A stretch of DNA of 64,000 nt. Origin: Palsa-892 sp035555855 (GTDB taxonomy: Bacteria; Pseudomonadota; Alphaproteobacteria; Rhizobiales; Xanthobacteraceae). Below the pieces are notes generated by a model. It was not told the DNA's origin. It saw nothing but the letters and a program-made list of their open reading frames with translations, and ran no database searches. The translations under genes and the position numbers were made by a program. Location: contig DATMGD010000077.1 in assembly GCA_035555855.1 (NCBI GenBank), positions 16,485-80,484 of the forward strand. Reading direction: 5' to 3'. Shown one piece after another: positions 35,734-45,766 of this stretch (positions are counted from its first letter, which is position 1; each line of letters opens with the position of its first letter).

Positions 35734-38361
35734 ATGAAAAACGAACGCTACAACGCCCGCGAGGCCGAGCCGCGCTGGCAGAAGATTTGGGAAGAACGCG
35801 GCATCTACAAGACGTCGAACGACGACCCGCGCCCGAAATACTACGTCCTCGAGATGTTCCCCTATCCGTCGGGGCGCATCCACATGGGGCACGTCCGCAA
35901 TTACGCGATGGGCGACGTCGTCGCGCGCTACATGCGCGCCAGGGGCCACAACGTCCTGCACCCGATGGGCTGGGACGCCTTCGGCCTTCCCGCCGAGAAC
36001 GCCGCCGCGCAAAACAAGATCCATCCGAAGAACTGGACCTACGAAAACATCGCGACGATGAAGAAGCAGCTCAAGTCGATGGGCCTGTCCCTCGACTGGA
36101 GCCGCGAGATCGCGACCTGCGATCCGGAATATTACCAGCACCAGCAAAAGCTCTTCCTCGACTTCCTCAAGGCAGGTCTCGTCGAGCGCAAGATGTCGAA
36201 GGTCAACTGGGATCCGGTCGATCACACCGTGCTCGCCAACGAACAGGTCATCGACGGCCGCGGCTGGCGCTCGGGCGCGCTCGTCGAGCAGCGCGAACTG
36301 ACGCAGTGGTTCTTCAAGATCACCAAATTCTCCGACGATCTTTTGAACGCCATCGACACGCTGGATCGCTGGCCGGAGAAAGTCCGCTTGATGCAGAAGA
36401 ACTGGATCGGCAAGTCCGAGGGCTTGCTGATGCGCTTCATGCTTGCCGCGAACAGCGAAAACGCGAGCGAGGTCGAGGTTTTCACGACGCGTCCCGACAC
36501 GCTGTTCGGCGCTTCGTTCGTCGCGCTTTCCGCCGATCATCCGCTCGCGACCGAAGCCGCGAAAAAGAATCCCGCGCTCGCCTCTTTTATCGAGGAGTGC
36601 AAGCGCACGGGCACCGCGCAGGAAGCCATCGACAAGGCCGAGAAAAAGGGCGTCGATACGGGCCTGCGCGCCACGCATCCGTTCGATCCGAGCTGGCAGC
36701 TGCCGGTTTACGTCGCCAATTTCGTGCTCTCCGGCTACGGCACCGGCGCCGTGTTCGGCTGCCCCGCGCACGATCAGCGCGATCTCGAATTCGCGCGCAA
36801 ATATAATTTGCCGGTGAAGCCTGTCGTCATTCCCGAAGGCGCCGATCCGAAGACCTTCGAGGTCAAGGACGAAGCCTATGTCGAGGACGGCAAGCTCGCC
36901 AATTCGCGCTTTCTCGACGGCATGACTGTCGAAGCCGCGAAGGAAGAAGTCGCGAAGCGTCTCGAGAGCGAGACGCGCGGCAACCGTCCGGTCGCCAAGC
37001 GCAAGGTCCAGTTCCGCTTGCGCGACTGGGGCGTCTCCCGCCAGCGTTACTGGGGCTGCCCCATCCCGATCATTCACTGCGCCAAATGCGGCGTCGTGCC
37101 GGTGCCCGACAAAGACTTGCCGGTGAAGCTCCCGGAAGATGTCACCTTCGACAAGCCGGGCAACCCGCTCGATCATCATCCGACCTGGAAGAACGTGAAG
37201 TGTCCGTCCTGCGGCGGCGACGCGCGGCGCGAAACCGACACGATGGATACCTTCGTCGATTCGTCTTGGTACTTCCTGCGCTTCACCGCGCCGGACGCTT
37301 CGACACCGACCGATCTCAAGGCGGTGAAGTACTGGATGCCGGTCGATCAATATATCGGCGGCATCGAGCACGCGATTCTGCATCTTCTTTATTCGCGCTT
37401 CTTCACCCGCGCGATGAAGGAAACCGGCCACGCCAATATCGACGAGCCGTTCAAGGGCCTGTTCACGCAAGGCATGGTCGTCCACGAGACGTACAAGAGG
37501 CCCGACGGCAGCTATGCGTCCCCGGCCGAGATCAAGATTGAGATCGTGGACGGCGAGCGCGTCGTAACCTTTTCTAAAACCGGCGAAAAAATCGACGTCG
37601 GCCCCATCGAAAAGATGTCCAAATCGAAGCGCAATACGGTGGACCCCGACGACATCCTGTCGAGCTACGGGGCAGACACCGCGCGCTGGTTCATGCTCTC
37701 CGATTCGCCGCCCGACCGTGACGTCATCTGGACCGAAGAAGGCGTGCAGGGCGCGACGCGCTTCGTGCAGCGCCTGTGGCGGCTGACCAACGAACTTGCC
37801 GAGCTTGCCGCGCCTTCCGGCACCGCCAAGCCCGCGCAATTCTCCGAAGCCGCGCTCAGCGTGCGCAAGCATGCCCATGCCGCGCTCAAGAGCGTCAGCG
37901 AGCATATCGAGCGGCTGCGTTTCAACAGCGCCATCGCTCAGGTGTATCAGGCCACCAATTCGCTGGCCGACGCCGCAAGCAAGGCGAAAGCGGATGGCAA
38001 AAAGATCGCCGATGATCTCGCCTTCGCCTTCCGCGAGGCCGGCGAAATCCTCGTGCGGCTGGCCGCTCCCATGATGCCGCACCTTGCCGAAGAGTGCTGG
38101 GCCGCGCTCGGCCACAAATCGCTGGCCGCCGAGCAGCCCTGGCCGGTGCTCGAAAACACCCTTCTGGTTGAGGAAACCATTACGCTGCCCGTGCAGGTAA
38201 ACGGCAAAAAGCGCGCCGATGTCACGGTTCCGCGCAATGCCGGTAATCCCGAAATTGAGGCCGCCGTGCTTGCGCTCGAGCCGGTCCGGCGCGAGCTTGG
38301 AAACCGCCCCCCGAAACGTGTTATCATCGTCCCGCAAAGGATCGTGAATGTCGTCGCGTAA
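35734..38361 (+). CDS. leuS: Leucyl-tRNA synthetase
   Basis: This 875-residue class I synthetase has YPSGRIHMGHVRN with the HIGH-type motif HMGH at 50-53. A CP1 editing domain (about 220-420) includes TTRPDTLFGASFVALSADHPL and the conserved Asp in GCPAHDQRDLEFA. The RDWGVSRQRYWGCPIP motif, Zn-like CAKCG and CPSCGGDARRETDTMDTFVDSSWYFLR, and KMSKSKRNTVDP at 627 follow, with a C-terminal tRNA-binding domain. The ATG at 35734 matches the usual N-terminus; a GTG three codons upstream is possible. It overlaps lptE by 14 bp. Confidence 0.96.
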   Translation: MKNERYNAREAEPRWQKIWEERGIYKTSNDDPRPKYYVLEMFPYPSGRIHMGHVRNYAMGDVVARYMRARGHNVLHPMGWDAFGLPAENAAAQNKIHPKNWTYENIATMKKQLKSMGLSLDWSREIATCDPEYYQHQQKLFLDFLKAGLVERKMSKVNWDPVDHTVLANEQVIDGRGWRSGALVEQRELTQWFFKITKFSDDLLNAIDTLDRWPEKVRLMQKNWIGKSEGLLMRFMLAANSENASEVEVFTTRPDTLFGASFVALSADHPLATEAAKKNPALASFIEECKRTGTAQEAIDKAEKKGVDTGLRATHPFDPSWQLPVYVANFVLSGYGTGAVFGCPAHDQRDLEFARKYNLPVKPVVIPEGADPKTFEVKDEAYVEDGKLANSRFLDGMTVEAAKEEVAKRLESETRGNRPVAKRKVQFRLRDWGVSRQRYWGCPIPIIHCAKCGVVPVPDKDLPVKLPEDVTFDKPGNPLDHHPTWKNVKCPSCGGDARRETDTMDTFVDSSWYFLRFTAPDASTPTDLKAVKYWMPVDQYIGGIEHAILHLLYSRFFTRAMKETGHANIDEPFKGLFTQGMVVHETYKRPDGSYASPAEIKIEIVDGERVVTFSKTGEKIDVGPIEKMSKSKRNTVDPDDILSSYGADTARWFMLSDSPPDRDVIWTEEGVQGATRFVQRLWRLTNELAELAAPSGTAKPAQFSEAALSVRKHAHAALKSVSEHIERLRFNSAIAQVYQATNSLADAASKAKADGKKIADDLAFAFREAGEILVRLAAPMMPHLAEECWAALGHKSLAAEQPWPVLENTLLVEETITLPVQVNGKKRADVTVPRNAGNPEIEAAVLALEPVRRELGNRPPKRVIIVPQRIVNVVA

Positions 38362-38890
38362 GGAACTCAGGCTGACCGGTATTTCCCGCCGCGCGTTTAC
38401 GCTCGCGGCGCTTCTTGCGCTCGGCGGCTGCTTCCAGCCGATGTATGGCGACCGCTCCATCGGCGGGACGGGCACGAACCTGCGGAATGCATTGCGTGAC
38501 GTCGAGATCGCGCCGATCGAAGGCCGCGTCGGACAGGAACTGCGCAACGATCTCATCTTCGAACTCGGCGGCGGCAGCGGCAATCCGGTCGGCGCGCCCT
38601 ACCGGCTGCACCTCACCGTCGCGACCAACAGCTTCAGCGCCATTCTCGACCCGGTGTCGGGCCTCGGCCAGGCCGAAACCGTCGCGTTCGATGTCACCTA
38701 TCGCCTCAAGGACGTCTCGAACGACAAGTTCGTCATGACCGACAAGGCGACGGCCCGCGTCACCGTCGATACCACCTCGCAACGCTACGCGCGGCTGCGC
38801 GCCATTCGCGACGCCGAGAACAAGGCGGCGCAGGTCATCTCCGAGCAGATCCGCTCGCGCATCGCGTCCTATTTCCTCATCAAGACCTGA
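38348..38890 (+). CDS. lptE: LPS assembly lipoprotein LptE
   Basis: This 180-residue lipoprotein has signal sequence RRAFTLAALLALGGC with lipidation at C28. The LptE/RlpB domain follows: FQPMYGDRS, then RDVEIAPIEGRVGQELRNDLIFEL and a C-terminal helix RDAENKAAQVISEQIRSRIASYFL. LptE plugs the LptD barrel that inserts lipopolysaccharide into the outer membrane. The gene starts within the 3' end of leuS and is followed 13 bp later by holA, as in many alphaproteobacteria, so leuS-lptE-holA is an operon. Confidence 0.93.
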   Translation: MSSRKELRLTGISRRAFTLAALLALGGCFQPMYGDRSIGGTGTNLRNALRDVEIAPIEGRVGQELRNDLIFELGGGSGNPVGAPYRLHLTVATNSFSAILDPVSGLGQAETVAFDVTYRLKDVSNDKFVMTDKATARVTVDTTSQRYARLRAIRDAENKAAQVISEQIRSRIASYFLIKT

Positions 38891-38903
38891 CGTCCGCGCG
38901 CCC

Positions 38904-39932
38904 GTGACCGTCCTGCGCGCCGGCGATATCGACCGCTTCCTCAAAGAGCCCGATCCGAAGAAACCCGTCGTCCTCGTCTATGGCCCCGACAGCGGCCTCG
39001 TGAGCGAGCGCGCCGGCATCCTTGTTCGCAAGATGTCGGGCGAGAATGCCGACCCGTTTTCGCTCGTCCAGCTCGATGGCGACATCGTCGCGGGCGATCC
39101 CGGCAAGCTGATCGATGAAGCGCAGACCATCGGGTTGTTCGGCAACCATCGGGTGCTTCGCCTGCGCGCCGGAGCCAAGAACTTCGCATCCGCCGTCGAA
39201 ACGCTGCTGGCAAATCCGCCGCAGGCGACGGTCGTGATCGAGGCGGGCGACCTGCGGCCCACGTCGCCGCTGCGCTCGATCTGCGAAAAATCGCAGTCCG
39301 CCGCCGTCATTCCCTGTTACGTCGATACCGAGCGCGATCTTGCCCGGCTGATTTCGGATCAGAACCTTTCATTTGAACCCGGTGCCCGCGAAGAACTCGT
39401 GGCCCTCCTCGGCGCCGACCGCCTCTCCACCCGCGCCGAACTCGACAAGCTCGCGCTCTACGCACAGGGCAATGGCGGCAGAGTAAGCATCGAAGATGTC
39501 CGCGCCGTCATTGCCGACGCCTCGGCCCTGGCGCTCGATGATGTGATGGATTTCGCCGCGACAGGCGATGCCGAGGCCGCACTCGTTGCGCTCAACAAGG
39601 CCTTCACCGCCGGCACTCAGCCCGCCGCGATTCTCAACGCGGCGATCCGGCACGTGACGCAACTGCATCGTCTGAAGCTCGCGATCGATGCCGGCGACAG
39701 CCCTGCCCGCGTCGTCGAATATGCCCGGCCGCCGGTGTTTTTTCGCCGCCGCTCGCATTTTGAGCGCGCCTTGAATCGCTACGGCAGCGAACTTCTCGCA
39801 CGCGAGATCGTGGCACTTTCGGATGCTTCGCTCGCCGCGCGCAAGGACGCAGCCCTCGCCGCCACGATCACCGAACGCGCAATCTTGCGATTCGCGAAAT
39901 GCGGCAAGCAAAATACAGCCCGCCGCAGCTGA
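38904..39932 (+). CDS. holA: DNA polymerase III delta subunit
   Basis: This 342-residue clamp-loader delta subunit opens the beta clamp. It shows the expected layout: N-terminal AAA-like region VVLVYGPDSGLVSERAGILV and TIGLFGNHRVLRLRAGAKNF, then RLSTRAELDKLALYAQ and the C-terminal collar domain with AILNAAIRHVTQLHRLKLAIDAG and PPVFFRRRSHFERAL. The start is GTG at 38904. The Walker-type motif is degenerate, as usual for delta, which does not hydrolyse ATP. Convergent with parB (12-bp gap). Confidence 0.93.
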   Translation: MTVLRAGDIDRFLKEPDPKKPVVLVYGPDSGLVSERAGILVRKMSGENADPFSLVQLDGDIVAGDPGKLIDEAQTIGLFGNHRVLRLRAGAKNFASAVETLLANPPQATVVIEAGDLRPTSPLRSICEKSQSAAVIPCYVDTERDLARLISDQNLSFEPGAREELVALLGADRLSTRAELDKLALYAQGNGGRVSIEDVRAVIADASALALDDVMDFAATGDAEAALVALNKAFTAGTQPAAILNAAIRHVTQLHRLKLAIDAGDSPARVVEYARPPVFFRRRSHFERALNRYGSELLAREIVALSDASLAARKDAALAATITERAILRFAKCGKQNTARRS

Positions 39933-39944
39933 TTTTCTCGTGCT

Positions 39945-40835
39945 TTAACGACGGCCTGCAAGTCTTCGCGACAGCGCTTCGAATTGCTCGAGTGTCTTGT
40001 AACGCACGCGCACTTCGCCGCTTTGGCCGCCCTGCCCGCGCGCATGGATCTCGACCGTGAGACCGAGCGCATCCGAAAGCTGGCGCTCAAGTGCGCGAAT
40101 GTCGGCGCTCTTCGCCGCCTTGGTTTTCTTGCGGCCGCCCTTGCCCTTGGTCGTCGCCGGCCGGTCCTGGGCGCGCGCTTCCGCCTCGCGCACGTTGAGG
40201 CCCTCTTCGACGATAAGCTTGGCAAGCCCCTCCGGGTCTTCGTGCGCGAGCAGCGCCCGCGCGTGACCAGCCGTGAGTTTTCCTTCGGCGAGATATTTCT
40301 TCACACTGGCGGGAAGCTTCTGTAGCCGAAGCGTATTTGCGACATGGCTGCGGCTTTTGCCGACGACGCGCGCAAGATCGTTCTGGGTGTATTTGAATTC
40401 CTCGATCAGCGACTCGTAGCCCGCCGCCTCTTCGAGCGCATTCAGATCGGCGCGTTGCACGTTCTCGACGATGGCGATCTCTAACGCTTCGCGGTCGCCA
40501 ATCTCGAGCTGCAGCACCGGCACATCGCGAAGGCCGGCTTTCTGTGCAGCGCGCCAGCGCCGCTCGCCGGCGATGATTTCGTACTGATCGGACTTGCCCG
40601 GCACGCCGCGCACCAGAATGGGCTGCAGTACACCTTTCTCTTTGACCGAAGCGGTGAGGTCGGCAAGATCCTCCTCGAGGAATTTGCGCCGCGGATTGCG
40701 TGGATTAGCGCGAACAAGTTCGATCGGAAGACGGCGGACACCGCGCGCACGTTCAAGCGCTGCGCTTTCGTCACCGGCATCGCCGATCAGCGCCGCGAGA
40801 CCCCGCCCTAATCTCGATCGTTCCGTCGCCGCCAT
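39945..40835 (-). CDS. parB: Chromosome-partitioning protein ParB
   Basis: This 296-residue CTP-dependent sliding clamp loads at parS. The N-terminal ParA-interaction end is SRLGRGLAALIGD. The CTP-binding domain has GERRWRA (90-96) and ENVQRADLNALEEA (124 on). The helix-turn-helix is YTQNDLARVVGKSRSHVANTLRLQKLP. A basic linker (KGKGGRKKTKAAKS) and a C-terminal dimer domain follow. The ATG at 40835 is favoured over a GTG two codons upstream because GAAGG lies 5 bp before it. The gene is 77 bp after parA. Its presumed targets, seven parS-like sites, lie at 42014-45581. Confidence 0.96.
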   Translation of the reverse strand: MAATERSRLGRGLAALIGDAGDESAALERARGVRRLPIELVRANPRNPRRKFLEEDLADLTASVKEKGVLQPILVRGVPGKSDQYEIIAGERRWRAAQKAGLRDVPVLQLEIGDREALEIAIVENVQRADLNALEEAAGYESLIEEFKYTQNDLARVVGKSRSHVANTLRLQKLPASVKKYLAEGKLTAGHARALLAHEDPEGLAKLIVEEGLNVREAEARAQDRPATTKGKGGRKKTKAAKSADIRALERQLSDALGLTVEIHARGQGGQSGEVRVRYKTLEQFEALSRRLAGRR

Positions 40836-40912
40836 CGCCACCTTCGCGCCTTTTCTTACGTCATCTCACAAGTAGGAATTTAATCAGAGCGTTTAATCGG
40901 CACCCTTCGCGC

Positions 40913-41731
40913 TTACGCCGCGATGCCGCGCTCGCGCTTCACGACTTCCGACGCCAGCCGTAAGTAAGCCTGGCTGCCCGTGCACTTGAAATCGTACAGC
41001 AGCACCGGCTTGCCGTAGGACGGCGCCTCAGAGACGCGGACGTTGCGCGGAATGATCGTCTGATAGACCTTGTCGCCCATGAACTGTTTCACGTCCGCGA
41101 CAACCTGATCCGACAGGTTGTTGCGCGCATCGTACATCGTTAGCACGATGCCGTGGATCGAGAGCTTCGGGTTGAGTGTCGTCTTGACCTGCTCGACCGT
41201 CTTCAAAAGCTGCGACAATCCTTCGAGCGCGAAGAACTCACACTGCAACGGCACGAGGATCGAGTCGGCCGCTGCCATCGCATTGATGGTGAGAAGGTTG
41301 AGCGACGGCGGGCAATCGACCAGCACATAGCCGAAGCCGTCCGCTTGATCGGAGCCGGCAAGCGTGAGCAGGGCGTTGCGCAGACGGTAGTTGCGCTCGC
41401 GCTCGTTCGCCAACTCCAATTCAAGCCCGGAGAGATCCATCGTCGACGGCGCGATGAAGAGGCGAGGGATCGCCGTCTCTTGGATGACCTCGGAAAGCTT
41501 CGCGTCACCCACCAGCACATCATAGGTCGAACGACGGCGATTCTTGTGCTCGACACCGAGACCGGTCGAGGCGTTGCCCTGTGGATCGAGATCGACGATC
41601 AGCACGCGCTCGTTGATCGCGGCGAGGGCGGTGCCAAGATTGATCGCCGTCGTCGTCTTGCCGACACCGCCTTTTTGATTGGCGAGAGCAAGAATGCGCG
41701 GGCGACGTTGAGTCTCTGGGCGCTGGGTCAT
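40913..41731 (-). CDS. parA: Chromosome-partitioning ATPase ParA
   Basis: This 272-residue Walker-type ATPase moves ParB-parS complexes over the nucleoid. The deviant Walker A motif QKGGVGKTT is at 19-27 with the signature lysine K20. LIVDLDPQGNAST and VLVDCPPSLNLLTINAM (Walker B and switch II) follow, and near the C-terminus IPRNVRVSEAPSYGKPVLLYD. Encoded 19 bp after rsmG and 77 bp before parB, the canonical rsmG-parA-parB order of origin-proximal alphaproteobacterial loci. The last part of rsmG and its parS sites lie immediately upstream. Confidence 0.97.
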   Translation of the reverse strand: MTQRPETQRRPRILALANQKGGVGKTTTAINLGTALAAINERVLIVDLDPQGNASTGLGVEHKNRRRSTYDVLVGDAKLSEVIQETAIPRLFIAPSTMDLSGLELELANERERNYRLRNALLTLAGSDQADGFGYVLVDCPPSLNLLTINAMAAADSILVPLQCEFFALEGLSQLLKTVEQVKTTLNPKLSIHGIVLTMYDARNNLSDQVVADVKQFMGDKVYQTIIPRNVRVSEAPSYGKPVLLYDFKCTGSQAYLRLASEVVKRERGIAA

Positions 41732-41750
41732 GGCCTAATTCCGAGCGTGG

Positions 41751-42406
41751 TTAATTTTGTCTTAAAACCTGATCGACGAGGAGTATACGACCCTCGGCAT
41801 CGGTTTTACTCGGCACGGTGGTCGAGCGGATGTTCCAAGATTTAGTGGCTGCGGTCAATTCGTTATCTAGATTTGCCCCCTTCATAAACAGGCCTTTGGC
41901 GCCGTTTTGCAGGAACGGATAGGCAAGCTCCAGAAGCTCCGAAAGCGGTGCGAGCGCACGCGCCGTGACGACCTCAAGACCGGGCAGGGTATCGAGCGAG
42001 ACCGTCTCGATACGTTTCACGTGAATCATTGCCGGGAGACCCAGCACCCGCACTGCCTCGCGCAGAAATGCGCTCTTGCGCTGATCGCTCTCGATGAGAT
42101 GCATCTTGGCACCGGCGCGATCCTTCAATGCGATCGCAACGACAAGCCCTGGAAAGCCGCCGCCCGAGCCGAGATCGGCCCACACCCTTGCGCCAGGTGC
42201 GAGATCGAGAAGCTGCAAACTGTCGGCAATGTGCCGCGTCCAAAGATGCGAAAGCGAAGACGCCGAGACGAGCTGCACGGCCTTCTGCCATTTCAAAATC
42301 AGTTCGACGAACTGGTCGAGCCGCGCCGCCGTTTCACGTGAAACAGGTGTGAGTTTGAGCACCGCCTTTTTGTCAGCGGCGAGATCACTAGCGAGATCTT
42401 GCGTGC

Positions 42407-42410
<4 letters not shown>
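41751..42410 (-). CDS. rsmG: 16S rRNA (guanine-527 N7)-methyltransferase
   Basis: RsmG (GidB) makes m7G527 in 16S rRNA with S-adenosylmethionine. The 219-residue product has LILKWQKAVQLVSASSLSHLWTRHIADSLQL, the SAM motif WADLGSGGGFPGLVVAI, HLIESDQRKSAFLREAVRVLGLP and ARALAPLSELLELAYPFL. It overlaps mnmG by the ATGA at 42407-42410, so the two are translationally coupled. Two parS-like sites lie inside the reading frame (42014, within MIHVKR; 42331, within PVSRET), so the coding sequence carries a second constraint there. Confidence 0.95.
42014..42027 (+). other. parS-like site 1 (GAATC variant), inside rsmG
   Basis: GTTTCACGTGAATC, one base from the palindromic parS core GTTTCACGTGAAAC, followed by A. 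The changed base creates GAATC, a GANTC site. Confidence 0.75.
42331..42344. other. parS site 2 (perfect palindrome), inside rsmG
   Basis: GTTTCACGTGAAAC is identical to the conserved bacterial parS core and followed by A, within the N-terminal coding part of rsmG. Confidence 0.9.
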
Positions 42411-44254
<1,844 letters not shown>

Positions 44255-44293
44255 GAGCGGGTTCTTCGCGCGGATTCGAACCCGCGTCAAAAC

Positions 44294-44307
44294 GTTTCAC
44301 GTGAATC
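44294..44307 (+). other. parS-like site 3 (GAATC variant), mnmG-mnmE gap
   Basis: GTTTCACGTGAATC followed by A; first of four sites in the 187-bp noncoding gap between mnmE and mnmG. Confidence 0.85.
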
Positions 44308-44333
44308 AATCGGCGGAGAGGCGTGGCCGGGGT

Positions 44334-44347
44334 GTTTCACGTGAATC
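44334..44347 (+). other. parS-like site 4 (GAATC variant), mnmG-mnmE gap
   Basis: GTTTCACGTGAATC followed by A, starting 40 bp after the start of site 3, about four helical turns and on the same face. Confidence 0.85.
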
Positions 44348-44370
44348 ATTTCAGATGACGAGGGCAAGTT

Positions 44371-44384
44371 GTTTCACGTGAATC
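44371..44384 (+). other. parS-like site 5 (GAATC variant), mnmG-mnmE gap
   Basis: GTTTCACGTGAATC followed by A, starting 37 bp after the start of site 4. Confidence 0.85.
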
Positions 44385-44411
44385 ATTTTCAGGGGCCCGT
44401 CTGTCCCACCG

Positions 44412-44425
44412 GTTTCACGTGAAAC
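44412..44425. other. parS site 6 (perfect palindrome), mnmG-mnmE gap
   Basis: GTTTCACGTGAAAC, a full palindrome followed by A, starting 41 bp after the start of site 5 and 17 bp from the end of mnmE. Confidence 0.92.
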
Positions 44426-44441
44426 AGGCGGCATTAACCTT

Positions 44442-45737
44442 TCATTTACCAACGCAGAAGTTTTTGAAGAGCTCGCCCAGCACGTCTTCGATGCCGATCT
44501 TGCCGGTGATTCGCCCGAGTGCATCGGCGGCGAGACGCAGCTCTTCAGCGAATAATTCCTCGCGACCGGAAATCTCGGGGCTCGAGAGCGCGACGAGATG
44601 CGCAACCGCCGCCTCGAGCGCCTGGCGCTGGCGCGCATTTGTGACGAGCGCCGGCTCGCCCGCGAGCTTGCCTGCAACTTCTGCGAGTCTCGCGATCAAG
44701 CCGTCCATGCCCTCGCCGGTCTTCGCCGAGACCGCCAGTTCGCCAGCAGTTACGGCCCGCAAATCGGCTTTCGTGCGCAACACCCATTCCCGCCCGGGCT
44801 CTTTCACCGCGACTTGCCGATCATCGTCCACGAGCCACAGCACGAGATCAGCAGCCTCTGCCCGCGCCTTTGCACGTTTCACGCCCTCGGCCTCCACCGG
44901 ATCGGACGTTTCACGGATTCCCGCGGTATCGACCAGCACTACCGGCACGCCATTCAGATCAAGAGCGACCTCGATCACATCGCGCGTCGTGCCGGGAATG
45001 TCGGAAACGATGGCGACTTCCCGCTCCGCCAAGCGGTTTAGAAGCGTCGATTTGCCGACATTGGGAGCCCCCGCAATCGCAACCGTGAAACCCTCGCGCA
45101 GCCGCTCGCCGCGCCCGGCGTCTCGCAGCGCCATGCGGATTTCCGCGACAAGCGATGCCGCGGCATTCCGCGCCGAGTGCAGGAGATCCTTCGGCACATC
45201 GCCCTCGTCCGAAAAATCGATTGCCGCGGTGACCTCGGCTTGCACCGAAAGCAGCTTCTCGCGCCACGCCTCGACCTTTTTGGAAAGCCCGCCGCGGAAC
45301 TGCAGCACAGCCTGCCGACGCTGCGCCTCCGTTTCGGCAGCGATCAAATCGCCAAGGCCTTCTACCCGGGCAACATCGATCTTGCCGTTCAGGAGCGCCC
45401 GCTTGGTGAACTCGCCCGGGCCCGCCGGGCGAAAGCCTGCGATCTTGCTGAACACCGCGAAGATCGAACTGACGATGGCGCGGCCGCCATGGATATGCAG
45501 CTCCGCCATGTCCTCGCCGGTTTCGCTTTTCGGCCCCGGCACCCAGACAGCTAAACCGTCATCGAGTGTTTCACGTGAATCAGGATTCCTGAACACGGCA
45601 TAAGCCGCTTTGCGCGGCTCCGGCACTTTGCCGGTGAGAGCAATCAGTCCTTCATTCGCCTTCGGCCCTGAAATCCGGATAACGGCGATCGCCGCCGGCA
45701 GCCGCCCGCTCGAAAGGGCGTAGATCGTGTCATTCAT
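44442..45737 (-). CDS. mnmE: tRNA modification GTPase
   Basis: MnmE is the GTPase and one-carbon-binding partner of MnmG in wobble-uridine modification. The 431-residue product has an N-terminal folate-binding domain (DTIYALSSGRLPAAIAVIRISGP, ELHIHGGRAIV, GEFTKRALLNGKIDVARVEGLGDLI). The inserted G domain (G1 GAPNVGKST, G2/G3 IPGTTRDVIE and DTAG, G4 replaced by TKAD) follows, then helices ending in the catalytic FCVGK, a C-[hydrophobic]-GK motif as expected. A parS-like site lies inside the gene near its 5' end. It diverges from the DUF255 gene across 29 bp. Confidence 0.96.
   Translation of the reverse strand: MNDTIYALSSGRLPAAIAVIRISGPKANEGLIALTGKVPEPRKAAYAVFRNPDSRETLDDGLAVWVPGPKSETGEDMAELHIHGGRAIVSSIFAVFSKIAGFRPAGPGEFTKRALLNGKIDVARVEGLGDLIAAETEAQRRQAVLQFRGGLSKKVEAWREKLLSVQAEVTAAIDFSDEGDVPKDLLHSARNAAASLVAEIRMALRDAGRGERLREGFTVAIAGAPNVGKSTLLNRLAEREVAIVSDIPGTTRDVIEVALDLNGVPVVLVDTAGIRETSDPVEAEGVKRAKARAEAADLVLWLVDDDRQVAVKEPGREWVLRTKADLRAVTAGELAVSAKTGEGMDGLIARLAEVAGKLAGEPALVTNARQRQALEAAVAHLVALSSPEISGREELFAEELRLAADALGRITGKIGIEDVLGELFKNFCVGK
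45568..45581 (+). other. parS-like site 7 (GAATC variant), inside mnmE
   Basis: GTTTCACGTGAATC followed by A, in the N-terminal coding part of mnmE (encoding DSRET on the other strand). Confidence 0.75.
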
Positions 45738-45766
45738 AGTGATTTCCGCATGCTAGTTTCCGCTTC

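Noticed and set aside
35731..38583. 950-codon open frame opposite leuS
   Set aside because: Antisense shadow of a highly conserved synthetase; no domain, no ribosome-binding site.
41086..41099. parS-like sequence GTTTCACGTCCGCG in parA
   Set aside because: Only the left half matches; the right arm lacks GTGAA.
44876..44920. Two further GTTTCACG motifs in mnmE
   Set aside because: Followed by CCC and GATTC rather than TGAA, so the palindrome is lost.
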